From: Bedellia somnulentella
Taxonomy: Eukaryota > Arthropoda > Insecta > Lepidoptera > Bedelliidae
Direction: 5' to 3'
Assembly (NCBI GenBank): GCA_963576735.1
Contig: OY755188.1
Span: 15,302,323 to 15,366,322, forward strand
DNA: 64,000 nt
Shown here: positions 10,901 through 21,400 of the stretch, one piece after another
Layout: every line of letters starts with the position of its first letter
Numbering within the stretch: position 1 is the stretch's first letter
Position numbers and translations under genes: made by a program
The notes under the pieces: model-generated
What the model was told of the DNA's origin: nothing
The model's database searches: none
Seen by the model: the letters and a program-made list of their open reading frames with translations, nothing else

Positions 10901-13182
10901 AAGCAGGTTACAGATATCGGCACTCTAACTAGAGTTGCAGCACCACTAGTTGGAGGCTCTAAATTAAACAGTCTGTTCAAAGTACTAGTCAACAGTGGCA
11001 AAATGTAGAGTTCTTGTTCGTGTATTTGTTTACAAGAAAGTTTTTCCTGCTCCAGCGCCCCACGCTTTTACAATCAAATATTATAATTAAAAGCACATAG
11101 TTTACACTTCAGCCCAGAAATAGAGACAACTTGAACGACCCGTAATTTATTTTTGACTTTTAAGTGCACTTACAAAAGCGTGTTTTTTAGTGTTTTTTAA
11201 ACTATTACTAAACTAAGTTCTAAAAGTTGCTGAGGAATATTTTAATCTGAGACTATAACCATTTCTGTTTGGGATGAATATCCGTAAATATAGGAGGAGT
11301 GCGAAGAGAACTATGGAGTGCATAAGTGGATATCCTCCTCCTTATGATGAACTATACCGTCTACGTGACATAGGTAGCTGAATCTGGGGTCAAACTTTTA
11401 AGTGTATGGATGAGCCAAACATACTCACGGCTATAAATAAAAACACTAAAAAACACGCTTTTGTAAGTGCACTTAAAAGTCAAAAATAAATTACGGGTCG
11501 TTCAAGTTGTCTCTATTTCTGGGCTGAAGTGTAAACTATGTGCTTTTAATTATAATATTTGATTGTAAAAGCGTGGGGCGCTGGAAAAGGAAAGATTTTT
11601 TGTTTACCTTGCTAAGAAATCAAGTTAAGCGATGTTTCGGGAAGCAGGTTACAGATATCGGCACTCTAACTAGAGTTGCAGCACCACTAGTTGGAGGCTC
11701 TAAATTAAACAGTCTGTTCAAAGTACTAGTCAACAGTGGCAAAATGTAGAGTTCTTGTTCGTGTATTTGTTTACAAGAAAGTTTTTCCTGCTCCAGCGCC
11801 CCACGCTTTTACAATCAAATATTATAATTAAAAGCACATAGTTTACACTTCAGCCCAGAAATAGAGACAACTTGAACGACCCGTAATTTATTTTTGACTT
11901 TTAAGTGCACTTACAAAAGCGTGTTTTTTAGTGTTTTTTAAACTATTACTAAACTAAGTTCTAAAAGTTGCTGAGGAATATTTTAATCTGAGACTATAAC
12001 CATTTCTGTTTGGGATGAATATCCGTAAATATAGGAGGAGTGCGAAGAGAACTATGGAGTGCATAAGTGGATATCCTCCTCCTTATGATGAACTATACCG
12101 TCTACGTGACATAGGTAGCTGAATCTGGGGTCAAACTTTTAAGTGTATGGATGAGCCAAACATACTCACGGCTATAAATAAAAACACTAAAAAACACGCT
12201 TTTGTAAGTGCACTTAAAAGTCAAAAATAAATTACGGGTCGTTCAAGTTGTCTCTATTTCTGGGCTGAAGTGTAAACTATGTGCTTTTAATTATAATATT
12301 TGATTGTAAAAGCGTGGGGCGCTGGAAAAGGAAAGATTTTTTGTTTACCTTGCTAAGAAATCAAGTTAAGCGATGTTTCGGGAAGCAGGTTACAGATATC
12401 GGCACTCTAACTAGAGTTGCAGCACCACTAGTTGGAGGCTCTAAATTAAACAGTCTGTTCAAAGTACTAGTCAACAGTGGCAAAATGTAGAGTTCTTGTT
12501 CGTGTATTTGTTTACAAGAAAGTTTTTCCTGCTCCAGCGCCCCACGCTTTTACAATCAAATATTATAATTAAAAGCACATAGTTTACACTTCAGCCCAGA
12601 AATAGAGACAACTTGAACGACCCGTAATTTATTTTTGACTTTTAAGTGCACTTACAAAAGCGTGTTTTTTAGTGTTTTTTAAACTATTACTAAACTAAGT
12701 TCTAAAAGTTGCTGAGGAATATTTTAATCTGAGACTATAACCATTTCTGTTTGGGATGAATATCCGTAAATATAGGAGGAGTGCGAAGAGAACTATGGAG
12801 TGCATAAGTGGATATCCTCCTCCTTATGATGAACTATACCGTCTACGTGACATAGGTAGCTGAATCTGGGGTCAAACTTTTAAGTGTATGGATGAGCCAA
12901 ACATACTCACGGCTATAAATCCCGAAAAGGGGTACTAAGGGTTCAGCCACTTTTGGAAGTGAAGTGAGGAAAAGATTGTGACATAAATGTTTTTGATGAT
13001 GGGTCTTCAACCGCATCGTCCAAAAATCACTTAATAGACCCTATACCCTTTGTCGGCTATTACTATCATCGATGGGAAGAAATGGGGTAGTGCTATTCTA
13101 AGCCTACACTCGCATAGAGAAGAGCTATACATTATTAAGATTATCTTTCTTTTTTCAGTTTGGGTTCCACATTGAATTCTAA
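4906..13182 (+). CDS. Odorant-binding protein OBP-B, complete five-exon gene
   Basis: Secreted soluble OBP, 151 residues. Exons: 4906-4959, 5789-5965, 7394-7508, 8408-8493 and 13159-13182. Every intron has GT/AG ends (GTAAGT, GTATGT, GTATGG, GTATGA donors), phases 0,0,1,0, and the joined frame is open to TAA. Exon 1 encodes an 18-residue hydrophobic signal peptide (MARYLVCGFL...). The six cysteines at residues 39, 66, 70, 113, 128 and 137 give C1-X26-C2-X3-C3-X42-C4-X14-C5-X8-C6, the classic OBP spacing for three interlocked disulfides. The short last exon encodes FGFHIEF. A poly(A) signal AATAAA lies at 13285, and another overlaps the stop codon. Intron 4 (4.7 kb) holds the 741-bp triplication. 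Closest relative in the window is OBP-C. The ligand cannot be read from sequence. Confidence 0.93.
4976..5225 (-). repeat. SINE-A, full length
   Basis: Complete copy in reverse, starting 16 bases inside intron 1 of OBP-B after its first donor. Antisense to the gene. Confidence 0.85.
5315..5528 (+). repeat. SINE-A, internally shortened
   Basis: Head GCCGTGTAGTGCCGGC and the (TATG)n tail are both present, with internal losses. Intron 1 of OBP-B. Confidence 0.75.
5992..6135 (-). repeat. RTE-like LINE 3' fragment
   Basis: Antisense 3' end (TCACGGCATTACTTACC, then CGATCGCCACTTCG and TTTACATCCATCAATC), beginning 27 bases after the OBP-B exon 2 donor. Confidence 0.65.
6201..6449 (-). repeat. SINE-A, full length
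   Basis: Complete reverse copy in intron 2 of OBP-B, with the variant head GCCGGCACTACACGG. Confidence 0.85.
6607..6683. repeat. Short foldback
   Basis: CTGAAGATATTGAAGGAACC and its near-complement flank a core ATATCACAGTATATATAGTA. A 77-bp near-perfect hairpin in intron 2 of OBP-B. Confidence 0.7.
7542..7861 (+). repeat. SINE-B (tRNA-like head)
   Basis: Starts CCGTGATAGCTCAAAGGGTAG (A-box-like) and has ATTCAAATCCC (B-box-like) near base 50. The body contains AACCCCTTCGGGGATA. It begins 33 bases after the OBP-B exon 3 donor. Diverged at the 3' end. Confidence 0.75.
7925..8143 (+). repeat. SINE-A, 5'-truncated
   Basis: Starts within CTTTCTACCCACGGGTGTCG and runs to GCCGTGAGTATATG. Intron 3 of OBP-B. 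Confidence 0.75.
8520..8768 (-). repeat. SINE-A, full length
   Basis: Reverse copy starting 26 bases past the OBP-B exon 4 donor. Confidence 0.85.
9253..9500 (-). repeat. SINE-A, full length
   Basis: Reverse copy in intron 4 of OBP-B, with both head and (CATA)n tail present. Confidence 0.85.
9735..10300. repeat. Diverged tandem repeat
   Basis: Segments such as GATGATGGAGCCGGAAGAT, GGACTTGTTAGAAAGGTC and GATTAGGTTTCAAGGTCTG recur three to four times with differing spacers. No gene is supported; short frames across it are repeats of one another. Confidence 0.65.
10310..10635. repeat. GC-rich dispersed repeat
   Basis: Starts near ACCCATAACGTCCCACTGCT. The CCCACTGCTGGGCAC motif is, from memory, common in lepidopteran repeats. 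GC content is well above its neighbours. Class not determined. Confidence 0.5.
10688..11207. mobile_element. 520-bp TIR element, founding copy
   Basis: Inverted repeats of about 156 bp (10688-10843 and 11051-11207) begin TAATAGTTTAAAAAACAC. The 200-bp core contains a short open frame (about 69 codons from a GTG) with no recognisable domain, probably not coding. It is a non-autonomous DNA element of unassigned family. It is the only copy with both outer ends, because copies 2 and 3 arose by the 741-bp duplication. Confidence 0.75.
10698..12920. repeat. 741-bp unit in three identical tandem copies
   Basis: Units are 10698-11438, 11439-12179 and 12180-12920. By eye all three are identical. Each holds most of the 520-bp TIR element plus a 220-bp spacer ending CGGCTATAAAT, which is SINE-A sequence. 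The outer junction lies between that SINE-A segment and the AAAAACAC run of the TIR. It sits in intron 4 of OBP-B. Confidence 0.9.
12902..13110 (-). repeat. SINE-A, diverged
   Basis: Reverse copy with small deletions. Its tail-side sequence (CATACTCACGGCTATAAAT) is also the end of each 741-bp unit, so this SINE supplied the duplication breakpoint. It ends about 50 bases before OBP-B exon 5. Confidence 0.75.
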
Positions 13183-13284
13183 ATAAAGAAAAGGACACAG
13201 CTGTATGGACCCTTGTTGATAAATGTTTATTACTGTAGATAGTATTGAATTATGGACATATTTAATCATAGTTTAAGTAGAAGC

Positions 13285-13290
13285 AATAAA
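13285..13290 (+). terminator. Poly(A) signal of OBP-B
   Basis: AATAAA about 100 nt past the OBP-B stop codon. A second AATAAA overlaps the stop codon itself and is less likely to be the one used. Confidence 0.45.
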
Positions 13291-13591
13291 AATGGTTAAA
13301 ACCAAATTTGTTTATTATTTTAATTATATTGGCGTTCGAAAACAATGACATCTATATAATGGCATTGGTTTATGTATTTGTTTACGTATGAAAAGTTAAT
13401 AATATTAAATAAATATTTGCTACAGTGCTGTCATAGTGGTGTGCTATGGAGAATGTACTTTCGATTCCATAAAGAGATTTGCTTTGCTGGCAATTAAATA
13501 AAACAGATTTGTATTATTTGTTACAGCAAAATTTATATATTAATTAGTTATCAATTCACCTAAATCAAATTTAGCCTTGAGATGATAAAAC

Positions 13592-13894
13592 AGATTTTAT
13601 TTCACTATCTTTACCCTATTTAACTTCCAAAAGTGGCTGAGTAATTTCTAATTCCTTGGCTACCACTTTTAGAGATTTATAGCCAGTAGTACATGTATGT
13701 ATGTATGTACATGTGCTGTGTAGTGTCGGCATAGAATAGCACTACCCCAATTCTTCCGGTTGGAGACCCATCACCAACAACCTTTATTCTACCATCTTTT
13801 CCCCACTCAACTTCCAAAAGTGGCTGTGGAATTTCTAATTTCTCAGCTCTGGCTACCCCTTTTAGGGATTTATAGCCGTGAGTATATGTATGTA
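13592..13894 (+). repeat. Two SINE-A copies, the first truncated
   Basis: 13592-13712 is a 3' fragment with a TATG tail. 13715-13894 has head and tail but lacks about 70 internal bases. Confidence 0.7.
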
Positions 13895-14204
13895 TACATA
13901 CTCGTACATATTCTCACGCCGTTAATTCCCATTGGGGGATCAATCTTATCCCCACGCAACTTCCAACAAAGTCGCTGAGGAATTTCTTATTCCGAAGCTC
14001 TGGCTACCCTTTCAAGGGATATATAGCCTTGAGTATTTGTATTGTGAGTGTTAAAATTATTAAGACTTGTACTTAAATCGTAATACCATCATCATAATTA
14101 TATAAGTCAATAGTCGTCCCCTAGTGGGCAGATGCCCTAAAATATCTCTAATCTACTAGTCTTGCCCTGATCTAATTAATCTGTTTCTGTGACCTTAACT
14201 ATTC

Positions 14205-14325
14205 AATCAGGAGCCTAGTATGAGCGTTATTTTATCGTTACTCTGTCGGTTGAATGTGTGTAAGAGATGGCTGTTTTATACCACGCGTTATCTAGGTCGC
14301 TCGTACTAGTTGTCAAACATTCAGG
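14205..14325 (-). repeat. Dispersed repeat K
   Basis: Contains TAAGAGATGGCTGTTTTATA and GTTATTTTATCG. Related copies occur near 24955-25080 and 41095-41720, mostly in the other orientation. Class unknown. Confidence 0.5.
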
Positions 14326-14369
14326 CCACCACCGTGTCAGTTAATGCACACTGCAGCGTTTGGTACGTA

Positions 14370-17300
14370 TAGCCCAGTCATTTTAGGGGTTTCACCTCGG
14401 AATGAAAGATAATAAGCTACAAATTGGTATAGACCTTTGTTTTGTCATTCTAAATGTTGTCTCAAAAGTCACAAATGATACCGTGTCCGCGTCTTAAGAT
14501 ATTGAAGGTCAAAGGTCATAAAAATGGGTTTTTCGTGAATATCTCGCTTTCTATGGCTTAAATGATATTTGTACTTATTATAAAAGTTGTAGAGAATAAA
14601 ATTTTCTACAATTTTCGTTCCATGTTTTTTTTAATACGGTCAACCGTTTCTGAGTTAGAGCGTGAAGAGTGCGCAGCGCACAGTCATATATGGTCCTATG
14701 CAAGGTCAAGCGTGAGTTACGGTTATCAGTACGTACTATCAAGTCTATTATTTATTAAATTATTATAATTATTAAACAATGGCCATTATTTATGTACTAA
14801 TTTTTAATTGTTGATATTTTATTAAAATCAGTAACTTAATTATTTATATTTAACTATTCAACTATAGTACATTATTAATTCTGGAATATATATTTTGAGT
14901 TAAAACGTCATTACATACGTTTTCTTCAAAACGTGTAAATTTTTCAATACTTATATACCTGGATATACTTGTCCCTACCCTATGTCTATTTATAGCCGGG
15001 ACAGATGTTCTATTGTATTCAAGGCCACTTTCTCTTTTAAGGGACCACTTTGTATTAGGCATGGAAATGATTGCTACTTTTAAATCATAGTAATTTACTG
15101 CTATTCCTAAATTTAATCATATGATTTTTAGTGCTATTTTTCACAGATCATGATTTTTACTAATGATGATATATCATACTTTTTGTTACAATAAAGCATA
15201 TGATTTTACATACTTTAATTTATTTATATCTGACCTTATAATTTATGATAAGAAAAACGTTGCAGTTTAAATAGAGGTGGTCATTTTTGCAGTAATGTTA
15301 AAAAAATGCATTTTTTTAAACTCATGAACATTTTTTTTATATAGACTTGATATTGCCATAATTCTCTCTTATAACTATTATTCACACTCGGTTAGCAAGT
15401 CGCGGTGCAAAAAGACAAATTATGTCGTTTTGTTATCGCAACAGCTGACTAACTAACTGATTTCAGTCATAATAATATTATTATGATAATATCCGAAATT
15501 CAAAAGTTGAAATAAAAAGAGTGATTTTCTTATCTATTGTTTTTTACTTTAAAGCTTTATATGAGCCTATACCCTTAGTTTACAGATTATACCAAAACTA
15601 AAGTAAAAGTTTCATACCTTGCTCTCTCTAACTCAATATTTCTTATTTGCTTACAATTACACAGATAACCCCGCCCACAAATAATTCACTTCGCTTTTCT
15701 TATGATTTCATTCAATGTCATGATTTATCTGGTGCGACAGGAATGATTAGTAGCAACCTTTCTGTATGCTATTATCATATGACTTATGATTACTTAAATC
15801 ATATGATTAATCATATGCTATTTGTGAAATGCTCCATGCCTACTTTGTATTTGTCAAGATTATTCGTTAGTTTGAAATTGTATCTTCGCAACGACGGACG
15901 TACGGTTTTAAGAGCTATGGCTGATTTGTGTTTTATATGTGATAAGTCACTTTCAGAGGGTGTTTCTGTGAATGTTGTACGTGGTTTACAAACTTTAAAA
16001 ACTGCAAGTATTGAAAGAAATGATGGACATATAGACTATTTAAATACTTTAAGTTCTGTGAATGTGCATTCCGAGTGTCGAAAAGTGTACACTAGTAAAA
16101 ATGCTATTGTTGCATCGAAACGACGCACAGAAGAGGGTGAACCTTCAACGCCAAGTGCACCTCGTAAAAAAAGAAACGAAGTGTTTGATTTCAAGAAGTG
16201 TAGCAGCTCATCAACATATAAATCGCGTCTACTACCAGATTCAAACGTGGTTAGGGAATGACTTAGAACCTCAAGAATGGGGCTGGATGCTTGAAAATGG
16301 AATCCTGGAGCCCATAAGAACGTTATTACCTCCAGCACCAACCGAACTACTAAATATAATATTTTGCAATTGCAAAAAAGGTTGTGGTTCCCGCTGTGGA
16401 TGCCGAAAATCAGGGCTACTATGTTCTTTAGCTTGTGGCCAGTGCAATGGACAAGCTTGCCTGAACGCTGCACAATATCCAAGTAATCCCGATGAAGAAA
16501 ACGCATACGATCCTGAAATTCTGGAGGGTTTGGAGATGAATATGACCGATAATGAGGATGATGACAATGAATTGAACGTTTTCGAGCGACAACAAGAAGA
16601 AGACGACGAAGAAGATGAAAATAACTAGCTTCTATTCACAATTTTATTATAATTAAAACCAATAAAAATTCTTATGATATTTAAACTGACATTTCAACAA
16701 ATGTATAGTATGGCATATTTAATGATAAATAAAGATATGCATAAAATATATCCCCTTATTGTCTTTTTAACTGAAAATATATATTCCAGAATTAATAATG
16801 TACTATAGTTGAATAGTTAAATATAAATAATTAAGTTACTGATTTTAATAAAATATCAACAATTAAAAATTAGTACATAAATAATGGCCATTGTTTAATA
16901 ATTTAATAAATAATAGACTTGATAGTACGTACTGATAACCGTAACTCACGCTTGACCTTGCATAGGACCATATATGACTGTGCGCTGCGCACTCTTCACG
17001 CTCTAACTCAGAAACGGTTGACCGTATTAAAAAAAACATGAAACGAAAATTGTAGAAAATTTTATTCTCTACAACTTTTATAATAAGTACAAATATCATT
17101 TAAGCCATAGAAAGCGAGATATTCACGAAAAACCCATTTTTATGACCTTTGACCTTCAATATCTTAAGACGCGGACACGGTATCATTTGTGACTTTTGAG
17201 ACAACATTTAGAACGACAAAACAAAGGTCTATACCAATTTGTAGCTTATTATCTTTCATTCCGAGGTTGACCCCTTTTTTTACCTAATATGACTGGGCTA
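14370..17300. mobile_element. 2.9-kb DNA element with about 535-bp inverted repeats
   Basis: Left arm 14370-14905 and right arm 16765-17300 are nearly identical in inverted orientation and start TAGCCCAGTCAT. Both ends are flanked by GTA, a possible 3-bp target duplication. The interior has fragments of a cysteine-rich protein (15917-16628). There is no transposase, so it is presumably a deletion derivative of a larger autonomous element. Superfamily not determined. Confidence 0.8.
15917..16628 (+). pseudogene. Cysteine-rich protein remnant, 5' and 3' ends joined by deletion
   Basis: The first frame (15917 to about 16198, from MADLCFICDK) has a CxxC pair and a VHSECRK segment, zinc-finger-like. 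A second frame (about 16206 to 16628) has WLGNDLEPQEWGW, then a dense cysteine region with C-x-C, CGSRCGC and CxxxCGxC motifs resembling CXC-type zinc domains, then an acidic tail with stop. From memory, insect and cnidarian proteins of unknown function have both parts far apart in one long chain. Here the middle is missing and the two parts are out of frame at about 16200. Function unknown; association with a long-TIR element suggests a transposon-borne gene. Confidence 0.6.
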
Positions 17301-18280
17301 GTAGCTGCTATTCGAGAACCTTCGTGCCACATCGGTTTTGGTTTTATGCGTTATATGCTCAGCTCACTGTATGTTATATGTTTAACTCTTCAACTTATAG
17401 GGTAACCTCGTTTTCTATTACAGGCTATGCCTAGTGTAGGGGACAACGACCTCTCCAATTGTAAAATTTCGTCACCTAATTACCAAATATCACCTAAAGG
17501 TACCTTTGTAATGTAAACTGTTGTTATTTTGGTTATTGCTGGTGTAAAAATAAATATTTTTCATTTATTCAATCATTAATGCAAATGCATGACTGTGAAA
17601 AGTGGAACAAAGAGGACTGTCTACGAATGTGATCCACTGTGTTAAGCCCGTTATAAAAGGTCACATACAAGAAATATTACGTTTTAGTTGAAGATATTGT
17701 CCTCAGACATTGCAGAATATACGGCAAAAAAGTTTGCAGCTTCAGGATATAATAAATAAAGTAAATAAAGAACAATGAAACTTAATGCAACCAATTTATT
17801 CAAAGTTAAACAATCAGTATTATAATTTAAAGTTTAAATGCTTACCTTAACGTAATTATAGTACTTTTTAACAAGCATATTGATAATAATTTAACACTAA
17901 ATCTCAACAAGATTAAAATATCTCACTATCTTTAAAAAAAACCTTTTACCTGTTATGTCTTTTCTGATAGTTGACACTATTAACAGCTTGTTTGCTTGTT
18001 GTTTTCAGAAGTTGAGGTTAAGACCAAACTGAAAAGAAATCACAGTTAGAACACCATCTTTACTAACATATACTATCGTAACTATTAAATTTCAACGTAT
18101 TTTTTTACATACATACATATTCTTGAATATTATTTATTTTATGGAATACTATATGGAAGTGTGTTAGAACTTAATAAATATTTAGTAATATTTAAAATAG
18201 ATAGATAATAGTTTGACGAATAATTTTAGTTTTTAAGCAAATCAGTTTAATTTATTGGACATCTTTTTAATCCAACAAAT
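17301..18280. other. AT-rich stretch, no gene recognised
   Basis: Outside the TIR element. It contains an acceptor-like TTGTTTTCAG at about 18000 with a short open frame after it, but nothing supporting an exon. Confidence 0.4.
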
Positions 18281-18282
18281 CT

Positions 18283-18418
18283 TTCCATTCATGGGTTGTC
18301 TGGAAGAGATCGCTCTTAGTGATAAGACCGCCAGTTGTACTTTGGCTTTTGTACCGATCTTTTTTTTGTAATTTTTGTTTTTTGTGATGTGCAATAAAGA
18401 GTTTTTATTATTATTTTC
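18283..18418 (+). repeat. LINE 3' end fragment
   Basis: GTCTGGAAGAGATCGCTCTT, then AAGACCGCC and GTGCAATAAAG before (TTA)n. This looks like a lepidopteran LINE 3' UTR with an ATT-type tail. Its microsatellite adjoins the 3' side of the retroelement at 18430-22360. Confidence 0.5.
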
Positions 18419-18429
18419 GGGAGCACTTT

Positions 18430-21400
18430 TAGCTTATTATTATTTTAGACATGATTTTTAGTTCCTCGCCTCTCCCATGGCCGAAAAAGAAAATATAAAT
18501 TTTAAATGGGAGAGGCGGTACTCCCCAACAAAAGCACAGTCGGTCGGGGTCAGGGAGTCAGGTTCAAGAACCGACGGACGATCCGAGCCGTATCGAGCAG
18601 CACCGCTTTCTGCATTTGTGCTGGAACCGACACGCCACAGAAATCCAACCGCCTCAAGTTGGTCGCGAGGCTGGTTGGAATTAACCCGTTCGCGGACAAA
18701 ACAATTGGGATTATTTCTGTCGAAGTCACACCCCACATGTCGGTGATCTCGTGGGCCAGATCGAGATATTTCCGACGCTTCTCGGTGTCGGCTTTCACGA
18801 GACCCTCGTCATGAGGGATAGTGACATCCACTAGAAATACCCTCGACTGCGACCGATCCCATACCACGATATCAGGCTTATTCGCTAGAATAGTCCTGTC
18901 CGTGATAACGGATCGGTCCCAATAGATTTTGGCACGGTCGTTTTCTAGGATTGGCTCCGGCAGATACTTGTAATACGGCAGCCTCTGTTGCAAGAGTCCG
19001 CATTTCAGAGCGAGCTCCTGATGCAGGATTTTGGCTGCTTGGTTGTGTCTGTGCAAATACTCAGTGTTAGCAAGAGCCGAACAACCGGAAATAACATGCC
19101 TAAGTGACTCTCCGGGACGGCCACATGCTCGACAGATGTCTGTGGTACCGTCCTTTAGGATGTATTTCCGATAGTTCCGCGTCTTGATAACCTGGTCTTG
19201 TATTGCACAGACAAAACCTTCGGTTTCCCCAAAGAGGTCCCCGAAACGCAGCCAATGCAGGGAGGCTTTACGGTCCACGAAAGGTTCGTGAAGTACCTTG
19301 TAAAACCTCCCATGCAGCTCCTTCTCTTTCCATACGGACTCCCGATCAGAGGTGCTAAGTACCTCCGGGGTTCGCCAATCCTGTGAGGCCAACGATAAGG
19401 GAGTCAGTCCTTTATCACTAGCGACCACCTCTCCCCGAATACTATCATCCGTCATCGTCAAAAAATAGTTTCTGAGGTTGCATACCTCGCGGTTGTGCAT
19501 GGTTTTGGCACTCAAGAGGCCTCGACCACCACACTTCCGCGGGATATACAATCTCATAACCGACGACCTCGGATGATGCATTCGATGAGAGGTCATCATC
19601 GTGCGGACTCGTCTGTCCAGAGCGTCGAGTTCGGTCTGAGTCCATCTAAGCACGCCAAATGTGTACATCAGTACAGGCATGACCCAGGAGTTAATGGCTC
19701 GGATCTTATTAACGCCTGACAAGTAGCTATTAAGCACACTTTTCAGGCGTTCATAAAACTCCTCGCAAACACCCTGTTTCACGTCTGCCACCTTCACACC
19801 GATGGTTTGTGACATGCCCAGATACCGGTATGTTTCAGCCTCGGAGAGTGCCCTCAAATGATTGGTGCCGACATCGACACCATCAGAGTGCACGACATGC
19901 CCCTTCTCAACATGAATGACCGCACACTTATCGACCCCGAGCTCCATCTTGACGGAACCACTGAAATCGTTAGTGATCGTCAGTAGCTCCGCCAATCTGT
20001 CAGCCGTGGGGGCGTAAAGCTTCAGGTCATCCATGTAAAGGAGATGAGGCAAGCGTGGTCCGCCTCTCCGAAACTGAAAGCCCGTCCCCGAATTCTCCAA
20101 GAGTGTACTTAGAGGATTCAGGGCCAAGCAAAACCAAACTGGACTCAGGCAATCACCCTGGAAAATCCCTCGCCTTATATCTATTTGGTCATCCGCATCC
20201 GTCATCCGCTGACCGTCTAAACTCAGGATCGTTCTCCAGCACCCCATACATTGCCCGAGGAAGTGTCGAACTGCACTATCAATTTTGTACAGCTCGAGGA
20301 CCCTCATGAGCCATGTATGAGGTACCGAATCGAACGCCTTCCTGTAGTCTATCCAGCCAGCGGAGAAGTTCCGACGGTTGCGTTTGACCAATTGGCCTAC
20401 GACCGCGTCGATGAGGAGCAGCTCCTTGCTACCGCGACTACCGCCCCTACATCCGTTCTGAGCTCCAGATATCACATTATTATCAACAATGTGTTGAGTA
20501 ATCTTGGAGCTCAGAACGGATGTCAAGGTCTTGTAAATTGTACAAAGACAAGTAATGGGGCGGTATTGTGATGGATCCGCGGTAGCATCGCTCTTTGGAG
20601 CTAAATGAGTGACCCCAGTAGTTAAGAAGTTTGGGAGCGTCCCACTCTCGAGGGCGCTTTGGAACTGACGGGCGAGAGTAGCGTGACAGCGCGTGAACCC
20701 CTTCAACCAGTAATGGTGCAATCCGTCCGGCCCCGGACTTTTCCAGTTCGGAGCCTTACGGATCGCAGCCACCACATCCTCCTCGGATATGTTGACGGGG
20801 TTCATGGGCGCTATGGGCTCGCACGCTCCCTCGACCGCCTCGAACCATCGGCCCTCTTCGTGATCAACAGGCAGCGACCAAAGCCCACGCCAAAAGGCTA
20901 CTACATCGGCTTTTTCCGGTCGCTGACCTGTCGTAAACACGTCGGGACGCTCCAAAGTTCTGTAGAACTTCTTCTGGTCACTCATGAAGAGACGATTCTG
21001 TTGGTACCTCTTTACCCTTTCAGAATATCGCCTAATTCGCTTACCCCAAGCAGCGATCTTCTGCTTCAGATCATCGATGCGCTCCACCAGTCTACAGGCA
21101 AACTCCGGTGAGTTGTCAAAGACATTCTCACCAGGGAATGCCTCCCTGACGAAGCGCACCACCCTCGGCCTATTGTTGCCTGATCTGAAGCTGGTCAGTT
21201 TGCCGATGAGGACCCTGGCCCTTGTGATACGGCTTTCAATCCGCCTCATCCAGGCTGGTCTAGTTCTAGTCCTGGGACTAGTACTGCCAGCCTGGCGGGA
21301 GCCACCAGCTCTTGTTGGCGGCATCCTGACGCCGACAAATTGACAAACTGTCATTGCGGCGCCAAAGAGAATTGAATCCGTATCCCAAAGGTCCATGCTG

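Noticed and set aside
10799..11008. 69-codon reading frame repeated three times as a gene family
   Set aside because: Starts with GTG, overlaps the inverted repeat, has no domain, and the repeats are just the 741-bp DNA triplication.
14562..14768. Repeated reading frame (also minus strand near 16863-17099) as a conserved small gene
   Set aside because: Both lie in the terminal inverted repeats of the 14370-17300 element; conservation reflects the TIRs.
18000..18050. Acceptor-like TTGTTTTCAG with a short open frame to TAG as an alternative OBP-B last exon
   Set aside because: OBP-B already has a good last exon at 13159, and the frame would need splicing over the whole TIR element; no support.
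20659..21111. Plus-strand frames across 18477-22157
   Set aside because: They are shadows of the 1212-codon minus-strand reverse transcriptase.
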